Of a stretch of DNA of 37,945 nucleotides, positions 27,089 to 36,811 are shown one piece after another; position 1 is the stretch's first letter, and each line of letters opens with the position of its first letter. Origin of the DNA: Methanococcus voltae (GTDB taxonomy: Archaea > AGJL01 > Methanococci > Methanococcales > Methanococcaceae); assembly GCF_017875395.1 (NCBI RefSeq), contig NZ_JAGGMO010000010.1:1-37945 (forward strand), written 5' to 3'. The notes under the pieces were generated by a model. The model was not told the origin of the DNA. It saw only the letters and a list, made by a program, of their open reading frames with translations, and did not search any database. A program made the position numbers and the translations under genes.

Positions 27089-27544
27089 ATGGCAAAAATA
27101 GCAAAAAATGCGACGATAATTGGTAAAGTCGTTTTTGAAGAGAATGTAAATGTATGGTATGGTGCGGTTATTCGTGCAGATATGAATACAATTTCTATTA
27201 AAAAGAATTCAAATATCCAAGATAACTGTGTTGTACACTGTTCTAAAGATCACCCTACGATAATTGGCGAAGGCGTTTCAATAGGTCACTGTGCAGTAAT
27301 TCACGGATGCGATATCGGTAATAATGTATTAGTGGGAATGAATTCTACAATTTTAAACGGTGCTAAAATCGGAGATAATTGTATTATAGGTGCAAACGCT
27401 TTGGTTCCTCAAAATAAAGAAATACCCGCTAATAGTTTAGTAATGGGCGTTCCTGCAAAAGTTATTAGGTCATTAACTGAAGAAGAAGTATTATCTATTA
27501 AGAAAAATGCTGAACAATATCTTGAAATATCAAAAGAATTATAA
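27089..27544 (+). CDS. Gamma-carbonic-anhydrase-like hexapeptide protein
   Basis: The 151-residue protein is a left-handed beta-helix of the gamma carbonic anhydrase/ferripyochelin-binding-like family. Hexapeptide repeats run through 'IIGEGVSIGHCAVIHGCDIGNNVLVGMNSTILNGAKIG'. The three zinc histidines of the gamma class have candidates in VVHCSKDH and IGHCAVIHGC. A short C-terminal helix ('SLTEEEVLSIKKNAEQYLEI') ends the protein. Carbonic anhydrase activity is likely but unproven for the CamH-like subgroup, which lacks the acidic loop of Cam. ATGGTGTAATT before the ATG fixes the start. In M. jannaschii a similar gene neighbours ribH, from memory. Confidence 0.85.
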   Translation: MAKIAKNATIIGKVVFEENVNVWYGAVIRADMNTISIKKNSNIQDNCVVHCSKDHPTIIGEGVSIGHCAVIHGCDIGNNVLVGMNSTILNGAKIGDNCIIGANALVPQNKEIPANSLVMGVPAKVIRSLTEEEVLSIKKNAEQYLEISKEL

Positions 27545-27663
27545 TTATAAAAACTGTTTAATTGTAAATATATAGTCATATAAATTTTATAAATTAAATT
27601 TTTATACATAACATTGTAATACATCTTTATACTATAAAATTATAAATGATTTAAGGTGGTATC

Positions 27664-28080
27664 ATGGATAAAATTAGCATTGGAATGGTAATAGCTGAAT
27701 TTAATAGAGATATTACATTTATGATGGAAAAACTAGCGGAAGAGCATGCAGACTTTTTAGGTGCCGATATAAAATATAAAATAATGGTTCCTGGAGCATA
27801 TGACATGCCTATAGCAATACAACAAATGCTCGAAAAAGATGATGTAGATGCAGTTGTTACAATTGGCTGTGTTATTGAAGGAGATACTGAACACGATGAA
27901 ATAGTTGTTCAGAATGCCGCAAGAAAAATCACTGATTTATCATTAGATTATAAAAAGCCTGTAGCTTTAGGTATATCCGGACCTGGAATGACAAGATTAC
28001 AAGCTGAAGAAAGAATTGATTACGGTAAAAGAGCAGTTGAGTCTGCAGTTAAAATGGTTAAAAGACTTAAAAATTTATAA
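27664..28080 (+). CDS. ribH: 6,7-dimethyl-8-ribityllumazine synthase
   Basis: RibH condenses 5-amino-6-ribitylaminouracil with 3,4-dihydroxy-2-butanone 4-phosphate in riboflavin synthesis. The 138-residue length suits the archaeal form. Visible motifs are 'IAEFNRDIT', 'MVPGAYDMPIAIQ', the catalytic segment 'IGCVIEGDTEHDEIV' with its histidine, and 'KKPVALGISGPGMTRLQAEER'. AAGGTGGTATC precedes the ATG. Its pyrimidine substrate is also used by CofH, encoded at 31.9 kb, so both flavin and deazaflavin branches are represented in the window. Confidence 0.94.
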   Translation: MDKISIGMVIAEFNRDITFMMEKLAEEHADFLGADIKYKIMVPGAYDMPIAIQQMLEKDDVDAVVTIGCVIEGDTEHDEIVVQNAARKITDLSLDYKKPVALGISGPGMTRLQAEERIDYGKRAVESAVKMVKRLKNL

Positions 28081-28120
28081 TTTTATAATTTTAACAAAAT
28101 AGTCTAATTTACCCAATATT

Positions 28121-28140
28121 ATTTTTTTATTTTTTTTATT
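28121..28140 (+). terminator. T-rich terminator after ribH
   Basis: Two runs of seven and eight T separated by one A lie about 40 bases after the ribH stop, with no hairpin. This fits a typical archaeal oligo-T terminator. Confidence 0.45.
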
Positions 28141-28229
28141 TTTATCATTCACTTATAAAAAGTATTAAATAAATTGTTTTAATATATGGAAGTATATTTT
28201 ATTTTTAAATTTATCAAATTGGTGTAATT

Positions 28230-28532
28230 ATGGAATCAAATCAAAATATTATAAAAGAAGTTTATAGTGTAATCCAAAGTAGAATGTCCGAAAAACCTGA
28301 AGGTTCTTATGTAGTTAGTTTAGCAACAGATAGTAAAAAGAGTTCCATTAATAAAATATGTGAAAAAATTGGTGAGGAATCCGCAGAAGTTATATTAGCT
28401 GCCAAAGATGGAGAAAAATCAGAAATAATATACGAATCCGCAGATTTAATATTTCACACCCTAGTTTTACTTTCTAAATATGAAATATCTTACGAAGAAC
28501 TTGAAGAAGAGTTTAAGAAAAGAATGAAGTAA
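28230..28532 (+). CDS. hisE: Phosphoribosyl-ATP pyrophosphatase
   Basis: HisE performs the second step of histidine synthesis, removing pyrophosphate from phosphoribosyl-ATP. The 100-residue MazG-like helical protein shows '[24 protein letters not shown]' with the metal-binding EExxE, and '[12 protein letters not shown]' with the downstream Asp. The length is normal for a stand-alone HisE. TTGGTGTAATT precedes the ATG. It is separated from ribH by 150 bases with strong T tracts, so it is likely transcribed independently, and it converges on the CBS regulator. Confidence 0.93.
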   Translation: MESNQNIIKEVYSVIQSRMSEKPEGSYVVSLATDSKKSSINKICEKIGEESAEVILAAKDGEKSEIIYESADLIFHTLVLLSKYEISYEELEEEFKKRMK

Positions 28533-28588
28533 TATTAAATTTTTATATTTTTTTATAATTTTATAATTTTATATTTTTTATTTATAAC

Positions 28589-29491
28589 CTATAATTCGGT
28601 TAATTTTGGGTAGATTGTACCTTCTATTAAGTTTAAGATGTCTGTTCGTGTTAACATGCCTACGATATTTTCATCGTCGTCTACGATAACTAATCTACCG
28701 ATATTTTCAGTCTCCATTTTAACTAAAGCATCGTATATTTTTTCGTACTGGTTAATGGTCCATATATCTTTAGTCATTATTGTATCTATTCTTTCATTTT
28801 CTTTATTTTCCACTAATGCTTTTGCAATATCATGTAAACTAACGATACCTTTTAATTCTCCATCATGCAATATTGGTATTCCACTAATACTATTTTCAGA
28901 TAGTAATTTGGCGGCATCTCGTACTGTTTTTCCAGAATCCATGATTATTAGGTTTTCTTTTAATCCAATACTTCCCACATCGATATTTGGAACGCTAATT
29001 ACGCCTAAAACATCTATTAGTAAAATATGGTTTATATCGTCTCTTCCTACGATATTACCCATAATTACAATTTTATTATGTAGTGTGGGTCCTACTCGAA
29101 CTAAATCTCCTTCTGAGAATTGTTTGGTATCCCCATTTATATATATTTTAGAGGAGCAGGATTTTTCCTGTGTTACTGTATCAAATATTATTTGAGTAAC
29201 ATTTACGTTTTTTATTTTTTTATTACCTTTATATATTGGAATCTTTATTTTTTCATCCAATTCTAATCCTAAAGACCTGTATGTATCACTTGTTGGTATG
29301 TAACCGCCTTTAGGACCCGGTACTCCATCAACTAACCCTAAAGCTCTTAAAGCTTGCATTTGATTCCTAATAGTACCTGGATTTCTACTTAAATTTTTGG
29401 CAATTTCTGTTCCTTTAACTGCCTTATTTTTTTGCTTATATATTAAAATTAATTCTTGTAATATTTCCTTTTGAACAATAGTAAGTTCCAA
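28589..29491 (-). CDS. HTH–CBS domain transcriptional regulator
   Basis: The 300-residue protein has an N-terminal winged helix ('KGTEIAKNLSRNPGTIRNQMQALRALGLV', about 25-55) resembling the HrcA type. A middle domain of unknown role follows (75-165), then two CBS motifs: 'DSGKTVRDAAKLLSENSISGIPIL' (about 188-240) and 'NQYEKIYDALVKMETENIGRLVIV' (250-295). CBS pairs bind adenine nucleotides or S-adenosylmethionine, so DNA binding is probably ligand-controlled. Target genes are unknown. The TTG start at 29491 is supported by GGTGA five bases upstream. It sits alone, followed by convergent hisE. Confidence 0.85.
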   Translation of the reverse strand: MELTIVQKEILQELILIYKQKNKAVKGTEIAKNLSRNPGTIRNQMQALRALGLVDGVPGPKGGYIPTSDTYRSLGLELDEKIKIPIYKGNKKIKNVNVTQIIFDTVTQEKSCSSKIYINGDTKQFSEGDLVRVGPTLHNKIVIMGNIVGRDDINHILLIDVLGVISVPNIDVGSIGLKENLIIMDSGKTVRDAAKLLSENSISGIPILHDGELKGIVSLHDIAKALVENKENERIDTIMTKDIWTINQYEKIYDALVKMETENIGRLVIVDDDENIVGMLTRTDILNLIEGTIYPKLTEL

Positions 29492-29744
29492 TATTTCACC
29501 CTTATTTCTTAAACTATGAATATATGCTATATTATATTTATACTATTAAATATCTAAGATATCTAAATTTTTAAAATAATTATTAAATTTTATATTATGT
29601 ATTTTAAAATTGTATGTCTTTATTAAATTATTTAATAAGTAATAAAATATGGGCTGTATAATATTAAAACTTTACTTATTAAATTTGAGCATTTATGTAA
29701 AAAATGTAAGTTATATGTAATATATTGTTTAATATTTTAATATT

Positions 29745-30491
29745 TTAAAAATCTAATGATATTACCGTGCAGTCTAGTTCTTTTAATTTATCCATAAACT
29801 TCTTTAGCCCGTAAACTTCGGTTCCGTAATGTGTCCCATCTATAACGCACAAATTTGATTCTTCAGCTAATATTTTAGAATGATGGGTCAAATCTCCAGA
29901 TATATAAACGTCTGCAACTTTACTCACATATTCTATGCTTTTTTGAGATAGCCCATAACCTGATAAAACTGCTACTTTTAACCCGTTTTTCTCTCTGCTA
30001 GTTAAATTATTACAAAATACTATTTCAGGGCTTTTACATATATTTTGCTGAGTAATCGATATAATATCTTCAAAACTACCGTTAAAAGTTCCTAATCTAC
30101 CAAGCCCATTTTCATATAAATTATTTACATCTTTTAAATTGAATAATTTTGCTAATTCATCATTTAATCCATCCTTACAGATATCTAAGTTGGTATGTGC
30201 GGAATACAATACTATATTATTACACATTAATATTTTTAATTTTTCATATAAAGGACCTTGGAAAGTCCTTACGGGGTCTTTCATGATAGGATGATGAGTA
30301 AATAAGAAATCTATATTATTTTCTAGTGCTTTTTCAATAACACTCAACGAAGGGTCTAATGCAATTCCTATTTTATTTATTTTTGAGTTTTTTGAGCCAC
30401 AAACTTGTATTCCTATATTATCTCCAGGAATTGCTAATTCTTTAGGGGCATATTTTTCAATATGTTCTATAATTTCTGCTGCTGTAACCAT
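29745..30491 (-). CDS. Nif3-like dinuclear metal protein
   Basis: The 248-residue protein belongs to the NIF3/YbgI (DUF34) family, ring-shaped hexamers with a two-metal centre. Ligand motifs are 'FTHHPIMKDP' (two His), 'YSAHTNLDICKDGLND' (Asp) and 'VIDGTHYGTEVYGLKKF' (His and Glu). The family is often called GTP cyclohydrolase 1 type 2 homologue; the true role is unsettled. The frame extends to 30524, overlapping the upstream gene, but AAAGGTGCAATA before the ATG at 30491 decides the start. Its ribosome binding site overlaps the end of the methyltransferase gene, implying cotranscription. Confidence 0.9.
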   Translation of the reverse strand: MVTAAEIIEHIEKYAPKELAIPGDNIGIQVCGSKNSKINKIGIALDPSLSVIEKALENNIDFLFTHHPIMKDPVRTFQGPLYEKLKILMCNNIVLYSAHTNLDICKDGLNDELAKLFNLKDVNNLYENGLGRLGTFNGSFEDIISITQQNICKSPEIVFCNNLTSREKNGLKVAVLSGYGLSQKSIEYVSKVADVYISGDLTHHSKILAEESNLCVIDGTHYGTEVYGLKKFMDKLKELDCTVISLDF

Positions 30492-30504
30492 TATTGCACC
30501 TTTA

Positions 30505-31167
30505 TTAGTTTCTATTTTCTGCATAAGTTCCAGATATTAATTGTAATTCTTCAAAAGGGTATTTTTCAATATCTATTTTTTCAGCAATTATTCCAACGGT
30601 CTTTAATTTTGATATAGTTTTTTCTTCGTTAGTTAGGGAGGATTGTAATATTTTAACAGCCCCTCCTTTTTTTAAATATTTTGGAAGTTCATTTATAAAT
30701 CTGTCTAAAACTATTCTACCGTTTAAACCGCCATCAAAAGCATAATTAAGATATTTTTCCAATTTTTCATCTTCTGAGGTTGGTAGATAAGGAGCATTAA
30801 ATATAATAACATCAAATTTCTTAATTTTTGATTTTTCTATAGTATTAAATAAATCCCCATATATAAATCGGATATTTAACTTATCAGTTATTTTTATATC
30901 AAAATTTGATTTTAAATTATCATAAGCCGTTTTTATAGCATAAGGGTTTATATCAACACCTAATACATATTTAGCTCCATTTTTAAATGCACTCAATGCC
31001 TGTATGCCAGAACCTGTTCCAATATCTAAAACTGTTTTATTTTTAACATCTTTTAGATTTTTACACAATAATTCGCTATCTTCTGCAGGTATATAGACTT
31101 TAGGATGTGTTTTTATTTTTAAACCATTTACTTTTATAATTTCTATTCTGTTCATACTCTCATACAA
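30505..31167 (-). CDS. PrmC/Mtq2-like class I methyltransferase
   Basis: The 220-residue S-adenosylmethionine methyltransferase resembles archaeal HemK/Mtq2 proteins that methylate the GGQ glutamine of release factor aRF1. It has the N-terminal signature 'THPKVYIPAEDSELL', motif I VLDIGTGSGIQAL (46-58), 'LGVDINPYAI' and the catalytic loop FNAPYLP (122-128). The loop is normally NPPY in glutamine-specific members; here the second residue is Ala. Met5 (31155) is an alternative start, and neither has a strong ribosome binding site. It lies between the PUA protein (40-base gap) and Nif3, probably one transcript. Confidence 0.82.
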   Translation of the reverse strand: MYESMNRIEIIKVNGLKIKTHPKVYIPAEDSELLCKNLKDVKNKTVLDIGTGSGIQALSAFKNGAKYVLGVDINPYAIKTAYDNLKSNFDIKITDKLNIRFIYGDLFNTIEKSKIKKFDVIIFNAPYLPTSEDEKLEKYLNYAFDGGLNGRIVLDRFINELPKYLKKGGAVKILQSSLTNEEKTISKLKTVGIIAEKIDIEKYPFEELQLISGTYAENRN

Positions 31168-31206
31168 TTATTTTTTAAAGTTATATATTTTAATTTTTTT
31201 AATTTA

Positions 31207-31686
31207 TTAAAATTTCCAAATTTCATCCCCTATATAATGTAAAGTAACTATTGCTTTTCCTTTTTTTGATTCAACCATAGTTTTTCCATCCATCAATGCA
31301 ATACCTACGGATAATGGCTTTCCATGTGTTTCTTCAACAGTATATACTAAATTTCCTTCTTTTATCTCAGGATTAGCATCTATAATCCCCGGAGCCATAA
31401 CATCTGCACCATTTGCTAAAAATTTAACTGCACCCTTATCAACTGTTACTTTTCCTTTTTCACTTTCTTTGGTTATTAAAAGCTTTAATGTAGGGATTAT
31501 TTTATCATCCTTGCATATTGCGATAGGTGTTCCATTTAAAACTATTAAATCCATTTCATTTGTTATTATTTTCTCTAAAACCGATTTTTTATCAAATATA
31601 TCTTCTGTATCGATTATATTGTTTAATTCTTCCTTAATTTGTTTTAATTCTTTCTTTTTTAACATGTATCTTCTTTTAATTTCCAT
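31207..31686 (-). CDS. PUA-domain RNA-binding protein (MCT-1-like)
   Basis: The 159-residue protein has an N-terminal alpha/beta part ('MDLIVLNGTPIAICKDDKIIPTLKLLI') and a C-terminal PUA domain ('KVTVDKGAVKFLANGADVMAPGI', 'VYTVEETHGKPLSVGIALMDG'). This is the arrangement of the archaeal COG2016 family, related to eukaryotic MCT-1, which acts with DENR in translation. RNA binding, probably to tRNA or the ribosome, is the family expectation. GTGATATC before the ATG supports the start. It leads the set PUA-methyltransferase-Nif3, consistent with a translation-related unit. Confidence 0.82.
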   Translation of the reverse strand: MEIKRRYMLKKKELKQIKEELNNIIDTEDIFDKKSVLEKIITNEMDLIVLNGTPIAICKDDKIIPTLKLLITKESEKGKVTVDKGAVKFLANGADVMAPGIIDANPEIKEGNLVYTVEETHGKPLSVGIALMDGKTMVESKKGKAIVTLHYIGDEIWKF

Positions 31687-31922
31687 GATATCACATAGGC
31701 GTATATTTAATTATTTTCTCTAATCATATATATCGTGTAGCCATATATAAAATATCTCTTATAATGTAAATTTAGGTAAAAAATAGCTATTTTTAAAATA
31801 TTGTCTTAATTAATATTTTAATATTAAGTATATTGAAAAATTATCTATTAAAAAAAATATTTTTAAATTTATTTAATTATTTAATTATTTACTTATATAA
31901 TTATTATTTAGCATTTTATTAG

Positions 31923-32990
31923 TTATTCAATTATATCGTATGTAGTACTTCTTTCTTTTGGAATCCTATTTATGGCCAATATGGAGTTTCTCAATTCATC
32001 TTTAGTCATAGAAACTTCGTCAGCACCTGCGGCTTCACTTACTTCATCACCCATTAAGGTACCACCAACATCATTTGCACCACATCTTAAACTAATCTGT
32101 GATAATTTTATGCCTAATTTTACCCAAGGGGCTTGTATATTTGGTATAGTATCTTTTAAAATTATTCTTGATAATGCGGTAATTAATAAATCATAATCTC
32201 CTGAAGCACCACTAGAAACAATTCCTGAAGTATATAATGGTGTATTTTTATGCAAGTAGGACATTGTTATTAATTCAGTAAAACCTTTAGTTTCTTCTTG
32301 AATTTCTTTTAATAAGAACAAATGGTCTACAATATGTTTTGGCTCTTCAACATGACCATACATTATAGTGGATGATGTTTTTATCCCTTGCTTGTGTAAT
32401 TCTTTGATTACTTTTACCCAATCCTTAACAGATATTTTGTTTGGACATATTATTTTCCTTACATCATCGTTTAATATTTCAGCGGCAGCTCCTGGTACAG
32501 TATGCAATCCTGCTTCCTTTAATATTTTAATAGCTTCTTTAACATCAAGTCCTGCACTTTCTGCACCTACCAATATTTCAAATGGCGAATATGCGTGAGT
32601 GTCTATATACTCTGTCTTTTCAATAATTTGTTTAATTATATCGGCTTGCATATAAGTATCTATTTCCCTTACTACCCCACCCATAAGTGTTACTTCGGTA
32701 GCGCCGTTATTTTTGGCCCATAGGGCTTTTTCTGCTATTTCTGAAGGTTCCATATAATATTTATCCATAACTCCTTTTTCATGGGGAAATGCGCAAAATT
32801 TACAACCTGATTCACAAATATTTGTAAAATATATATTTGCATTATTTACGTAAGTTACTACATCACCGCAAATGTCTTTTCTTAAATCATCTGCTAGTTT
32901 TAAGGTATCAAAAAAGTTTTCGGGGTTTTCTAATAATTCTATCGCTTCTTTTTTTGATATGTCTTTTTCTTTAAAGATTTCATAATCCAT
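31923..32990 (-). CDS. cofH: F0 synthase subunit CofH
   Basis: CofH is a radical SAM enzyme that couples the hydroxybenzyl group of tyrosine to 5-amino-6-ribitylaminouracil in synthesis of the F420 chromophore; CofG then closes the ring. The 355 residues include the cluster cysteines Cys59, Cys63 and Cys66 in NICESGCKFCAFPH, 'GATEVTLMGGVV', 'HTVPGAAAEIL', 'TSSTIMYGHVEEP' and 'GANDVGGTLMGDE'. These favour CofH over CofG. CofG is not in the window. GGTGAGCCC before the ATG fixes the start. It diverges from mer, an F420-dependent enzyme, across a 500-bp gap. Confidence 0.92.
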   Translation of the reverse strand: MDYEIFKEKDISKKEAIELLENPENFFDTLKLADDLRKDICGDVVTYVNNANIYFTNICESGCKFCAFPHEKGVMDKYYMEPSEIAEKALWAKNNGATEVTLMGGVVREIDTYMQADIIKQIIEKTEYIDTHAYSPFEILVGAESAGLDVKEAIKILKEAGLHTVPGAAAEILNDDVRKIICPNKISVKDWVKVIKELHKQGIKTSSTIMYGHVEEPKHIVDHLFLLKEIQEETKGFTELITMSYLHKNTPLYTSGIVSSGASGDYDLLITALSRIILKDTIPNIQAPWVKLGIKLSQISLRCGANDVGGTLMGDEVSEAAGADEVSMTKDELRNSILAINRIPKERSTTYDIIE

Positions 32991-33390
32991 GGGCTCACCA
33001 AGTATTTGAAAATTTTTTAAATATTTATTATATATTAAGCTATAAAATAGAGTTTTTTACAAATCTATTCATTGTATTGATTTTAGTTATTAACCTGTAT
33101 GTTAGTCTATGTTTAAGTTTCTTATTACTATATATAATTTTCCATTATCGCCTATTTATTTCTAAAATTTAAATTAGTTTTTAAAATTAACTTTATTTAA
33201 TGAATACTTTAATTAAAATTAAGTTAATTAGATTTTGAACAACTATAATTCGATTTTAATAAAAAAAGAATTTAAACTTAAATTATGCCAATAAATATTT
33301 TTTTTAACTATATAATACATAATAATATTTTAATTACCCATATTAAGTTATTTAATGAATAATTAGACTTTTTTGCTGGAAATTAGATAG

Positions 33391-33399
33391 TATATATAA
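33391..33399 (+). promoter_or_regulatory. TATA box of mer
   Basis: TATATATAA lies about 93 bases before the mer ATG, with GGAAATT upstream as a possible BRE. A start site near 33420 would give a leader of about 70 bases. Confidence 0.55.
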
Positions 33400-33424
33400 T
33401 TTTCTATTCATAATAAATAGAAAA
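33400..33424. promoter_or_regulatory. 9-bp dyad at the mer transcription start
   Basis: TTTTCTATT (33400-33408) and AATAGAAAA (33416-33424) are perfect inverted repeats separated by seven bases. The dyad begins right after the TATA box and spans the predicted start site. It could be a repressor or activator operator, or a stabilising hairpin at the mRNA 5' end. Confidence 0.55.
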
Positions 33425-33480
33425 TGGATTATATTGCCAATTAGTAATAGTAATAATTGTTATATTAAAACTACGAATAG

Positions 33481-34458
<978 letters not shown>

Positions 34459-34460
34459 TT

Positions 34461-34500
34461 TTTTTACTTAAATTTTTAAGTAAAAATTTTTTAATTTTTT
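34461..34500 (+). terminator. Hairpin plus T-tract terminator of mer
   Basis: TTTTTACTTAAA (34461-34472) is perfectly complementary to TTTAAGTAAAAA (34475-34486), separated by two bases, and is followed by TTTTTTAATTTTTT. The structure starts two bases after the stop codon and looks like an intrinsic terminator, unusual among the hairpin-free T tracts elsewhere in the window. Confidence 0.75.
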
Positions 34501-34606
34501 AAAACAGCTTTTTTTTAAATGATTTAAATGTTATAAATTAATAGTTTATAAAAAAAATAGTAAAATATAATTTAAATGTACTTTTAGATTATTCAATTTA
34601 CTCGAT

Positions 34607-35029
34607 TTACTTATCTGACGATTTTTCAATAAATTTATCAATAGTTTTAATATCAATATGAGTTGATATTCCTAATCTATCTAATATAATGTTTGTTAAA
34701 ACTACTTTTAAGATATCTTTACCTTCTTTTAAATCAGTTAGTTTTCCAAGTTTTTTAGTGGTTGCAGGGGATTTTAATTTAGCTAATGCCTGAGAAATAT
34801 CTTCTTCTTTTACCCTTCCTTTTTTGGAGACATAAATTTCATCAGCAATTTCCTCAAGTTGTATCATGTCAAATGGTAAATATTCTTTTATTTTTTTAGA
34901 TAAAGTTTCCTCTACGGATATTAAAATTCTTGAAACTTCCACATCTGCCGTATTTTCATCTATCTTTAATTTTTTAGATACGTACCATTTTCCTTTTTTT
35001 GCGTTAAATAATATTTTTTCCTCAGCCAT
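34607..35029 (-). CDS. DUF2666-like archaeal protein
   Basis: The 140-residue basic protein resembles archaeal DUF2666, of unknown function. It has 'FNAKKGKWYVSKKLKIDENT', then a long helical region ('VSRILISVEETLSKKIKEYLPF', 'VKEEDISQALAKLKSP') and a C-terminal helix pair. A GTG at 35038 is in frame but belongs to the GGTGA ribosome binding site, so the ATG at 35029 is used. It lies downstream of the LX gene on the same strand but across about 250 bases. One copy of the domain is present; some relatives carry two, from memory. Confidence 0.65.
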   Translation of the reverse strand: MAEEKILFNAKKGKWYVSKKLKIDENTADVEVSRILISVEETLSKKIKEYLPFDMIQLEEIADEIYVSKKGRVKEEDISQALAKLKSPATTKKLGKLTDLKEGKDILKVVLTNIILDRLGISTHIDIKTIDKFIEKSSDK

Positions 35030-35281
35030 TTTTTTCACCGAATTTTAAATATTAACTCTATTTTTAATTATTTTAACTTAATCTATTTTTAATATATAAT
35101 ATTATACAATTATTAAATAAATAATATATATTATTTCTCAATGAATTTTGAGTATAATTTTTAAAATAAAAGATCAACAATAACTAAAACAAAATAAATT
35201 AGCTTTTAATACAATAATACAAGAATTTAATTTAAAAATAGTTTAAAATAGATTATTTATAATTTTAACAATTATAAATAA

Positions 35282-35512
35282 TTAATTCATTTCTATGAAT
35301 TTTTTTAAGTTGTGGTTTTTAATATCTTCAACAGCTATTTCTTCAACACTGTTTACTTTGATGAATGCTCTTTTAACATGGTGTTTACTACCAATTTCTG
35401 AGTACATGATTTCTAAAGCATCTTCTTCTTTTAAAACATTGTATTCTTTTGAAAATACCATTGGTTCATCTTTACCAAGGATTTCGCCATTTATTTTTAT
35501 TATTTTAGCCAT
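35282..35512 (-). CDS. rplX: Ribosomal protein LX (L18Ae/eL20)
   Basis: The 76-residue protein matches the archaeal large-subunit protein LX: 'KIIKINGEILGKDEPMVFSKEYNVLKEEDALEIMYSEIGSKHHVKRAFIKV' (given here only as landmarks: the EEDALE...YSE.GSKH.VKR signature) is diagnostic. LX binds near the stalk base of the 50S subunit. An in-frame GTG at 35521 is part of GGTGA, so the ATG at 35512 is the start. In many archaea it follows L31e and aIF6, as here on the minus strand. Confidence 0.88.
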   Translation of the reverse strand: MAKIIKINGEILGKDEPMVFSKEYNVLKEEDALEIMYSEIGSKHHVKRAFIKVNSVEEIAVEDIKNHNLKKFIEMN

Positions 35513-35625
35513 TTTATTCACCTTGAATATATACTAATTTATATTTAATATTTTATCATCATACTGGTTATTTAATTTTAATTTATTTTTAATGTTATGT
35601 TTTATTTTTTAAATAACTTAACATA

Positions 35626-36309
35626 TTAATCTATTAAATCAAGATATTCTTCAATTCTTAGTATTTCAGGTCCTGTAGTTTCTACACCCACAAGTGCACC
35701 GTTACTATTGGCAACTATACCAGAACCAACTTGCATGGCGCCTTTGTTTACTGTGCTTTTGCCAATAACTTCTAAGTTTAGAATTCCTTTAATCCACTCT
35801 AATTCTACCTCTGTAGTTAATGGATTTACAACGCATCCTTTGTTTGTAGCAACACCATTAGATCCTACTGTAGGTAATTCACAGAAATTTCCAACACCTA
35901 CTTTAACCTTAAGTATTTTTTCTACATCTTTTTTAAGATTTGAAATTTCTTTCGAAATAATGCATCCATAGTCATTAGCGAGTATTAAATTTCCGAATGC
36001 AGTATTATTTGATTTCACAATACTGACATTTATATTTAAATCGTGTTCTTGGATGAAATTTTCAACTTTTAAAAATTCATCTTTTAAGGTAATTTCTGGT
36101 AGTATTAACCCATTGGAATTTCCCACACATAATGAACCTATCAATGAGCTATCTGCTATTTTTGTTTGGAGTATTGGAATACCCAATATTTCCTCAAATT
36201 TTTCAATGGTGTCTTTTTCCAAATCTATTGGGAAGATACCATATTTTTCAGTAGCTATGGCCTGAATTCCTATGTTTGATACGCCAGAAAATAATGTTTT
36301 ATATATCAT
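35626..36309 (-). CDS. eif6: Translation initiation factor 6 (aIF6)
   Basis: aIF6 binds the 50S subunit and prevents premature joining with 30S. The 227 residues form the pentein fold of five repeated units, visible as recurring 'N.. GLILPEITLKDE', 'NDYGCIISKEI', 'GSNGVATNKGCVVNPLTTEVE' and 'GSGIVANSNGALVGVETTGPE' segments. The length matches the family. GGGATAATTT before the ATG is the only ribosome binding site candidate. It lies between L31e (150-base gap) and LX (about 110 bases), so the three may have separate promoters. Confidence 0.93.
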   Translation of the reverse strand: MIYKTLFSGVSNIGIQAIATEKYGIFPIDLEKDTIEKFEEILGIPILQTKIADSSLIGSLCVGNSNGLILPEITLKDEFLKVENFIQEHDLNINVSIVKSNNTAFGNLILANDYGCIISKEISNLKKDVEKILKVKVGVGNFCELPTVGSNGVATNKGCVVNPLTTEVELEWIKGILNLEVIGKSTVNKGAMQVGSGIVANSNGALVGVETTGPEILRIEEYLDLID

Positions 36310-36462
36310 AAATTATCCCAACTAATATTTTAAGAATATCTTTATTTAATAGTTAATATGTAATTATATAATTATAAGTAATTATATTTTTTGATAATTA
36401 TTACTAATTATTAATAATTATTTATTAAATCTATTTTAGATACTATTTTGTGTTTTATTCGA

Positions 36463-36714
36463 TTATTCAACTAATGTAGCAATAACAACATCGTCTTCTT
36501 TAACGACTTTTACTCTAACTCTAGCAGGGATTTTGTTTAAACTTCTTTCCCATACTTTTTCGTTAATTGAATTATCTAATTTCACATTATCTGATTTCAT
36601 GTGTTTTTTTAAATATTCTCTGATTTTCTTTATAGCTCTTGGAGCTCTTTTAGTTGTTGGTACTTTGTTTGTTACATCTCTTAATGGTATTGTGTATATT
36701 CTTTCGTTTTCCAT
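36463..36714 (-). CDS. rpl31e: Ribosomal protein L31e
   Basis: The 83-residue basic protein is the archaeal/eukaryotic large-subunit protein eL31, located near the peptide exit tunnel. Diagnostic stretches are '[23 protein letters not shown]' (N-terminal strand and loop), '[12 protein letters not shown]' and '[17 protein letters not shown]'. The frame extends to 36735, but GGAGGTGCAATT before the ATG at 36714 decides the start. L39e, which commonly precedes it, is not found in the 97 bases before argB. Confidence 0.95.
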   Translation of the reverse strand: MENERIYTIPLRDVTNKVPTTKRAPRAIKKIREYLKKHMKSDNVKLDNSINEKVWERSLNKIPARVRVKVVKEDDVVIATLVE

Positions 36715-36811
36715 AATTGCACCTCCAGTATACAAATATATATATGATATAATATTAAATCATATACAATATAGATAGACAATATTTAAATATTTTGGTG
36801 AGTGGATTAAA

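Noticed and set aside
28638-29195. 185-residue open frame antisense to the HTH-CBS gene
   Set aside because: It overlaps a clear CBS protein, is low-complexity hydrophobic and Ser-rich, and lacks a ribosome binding site.
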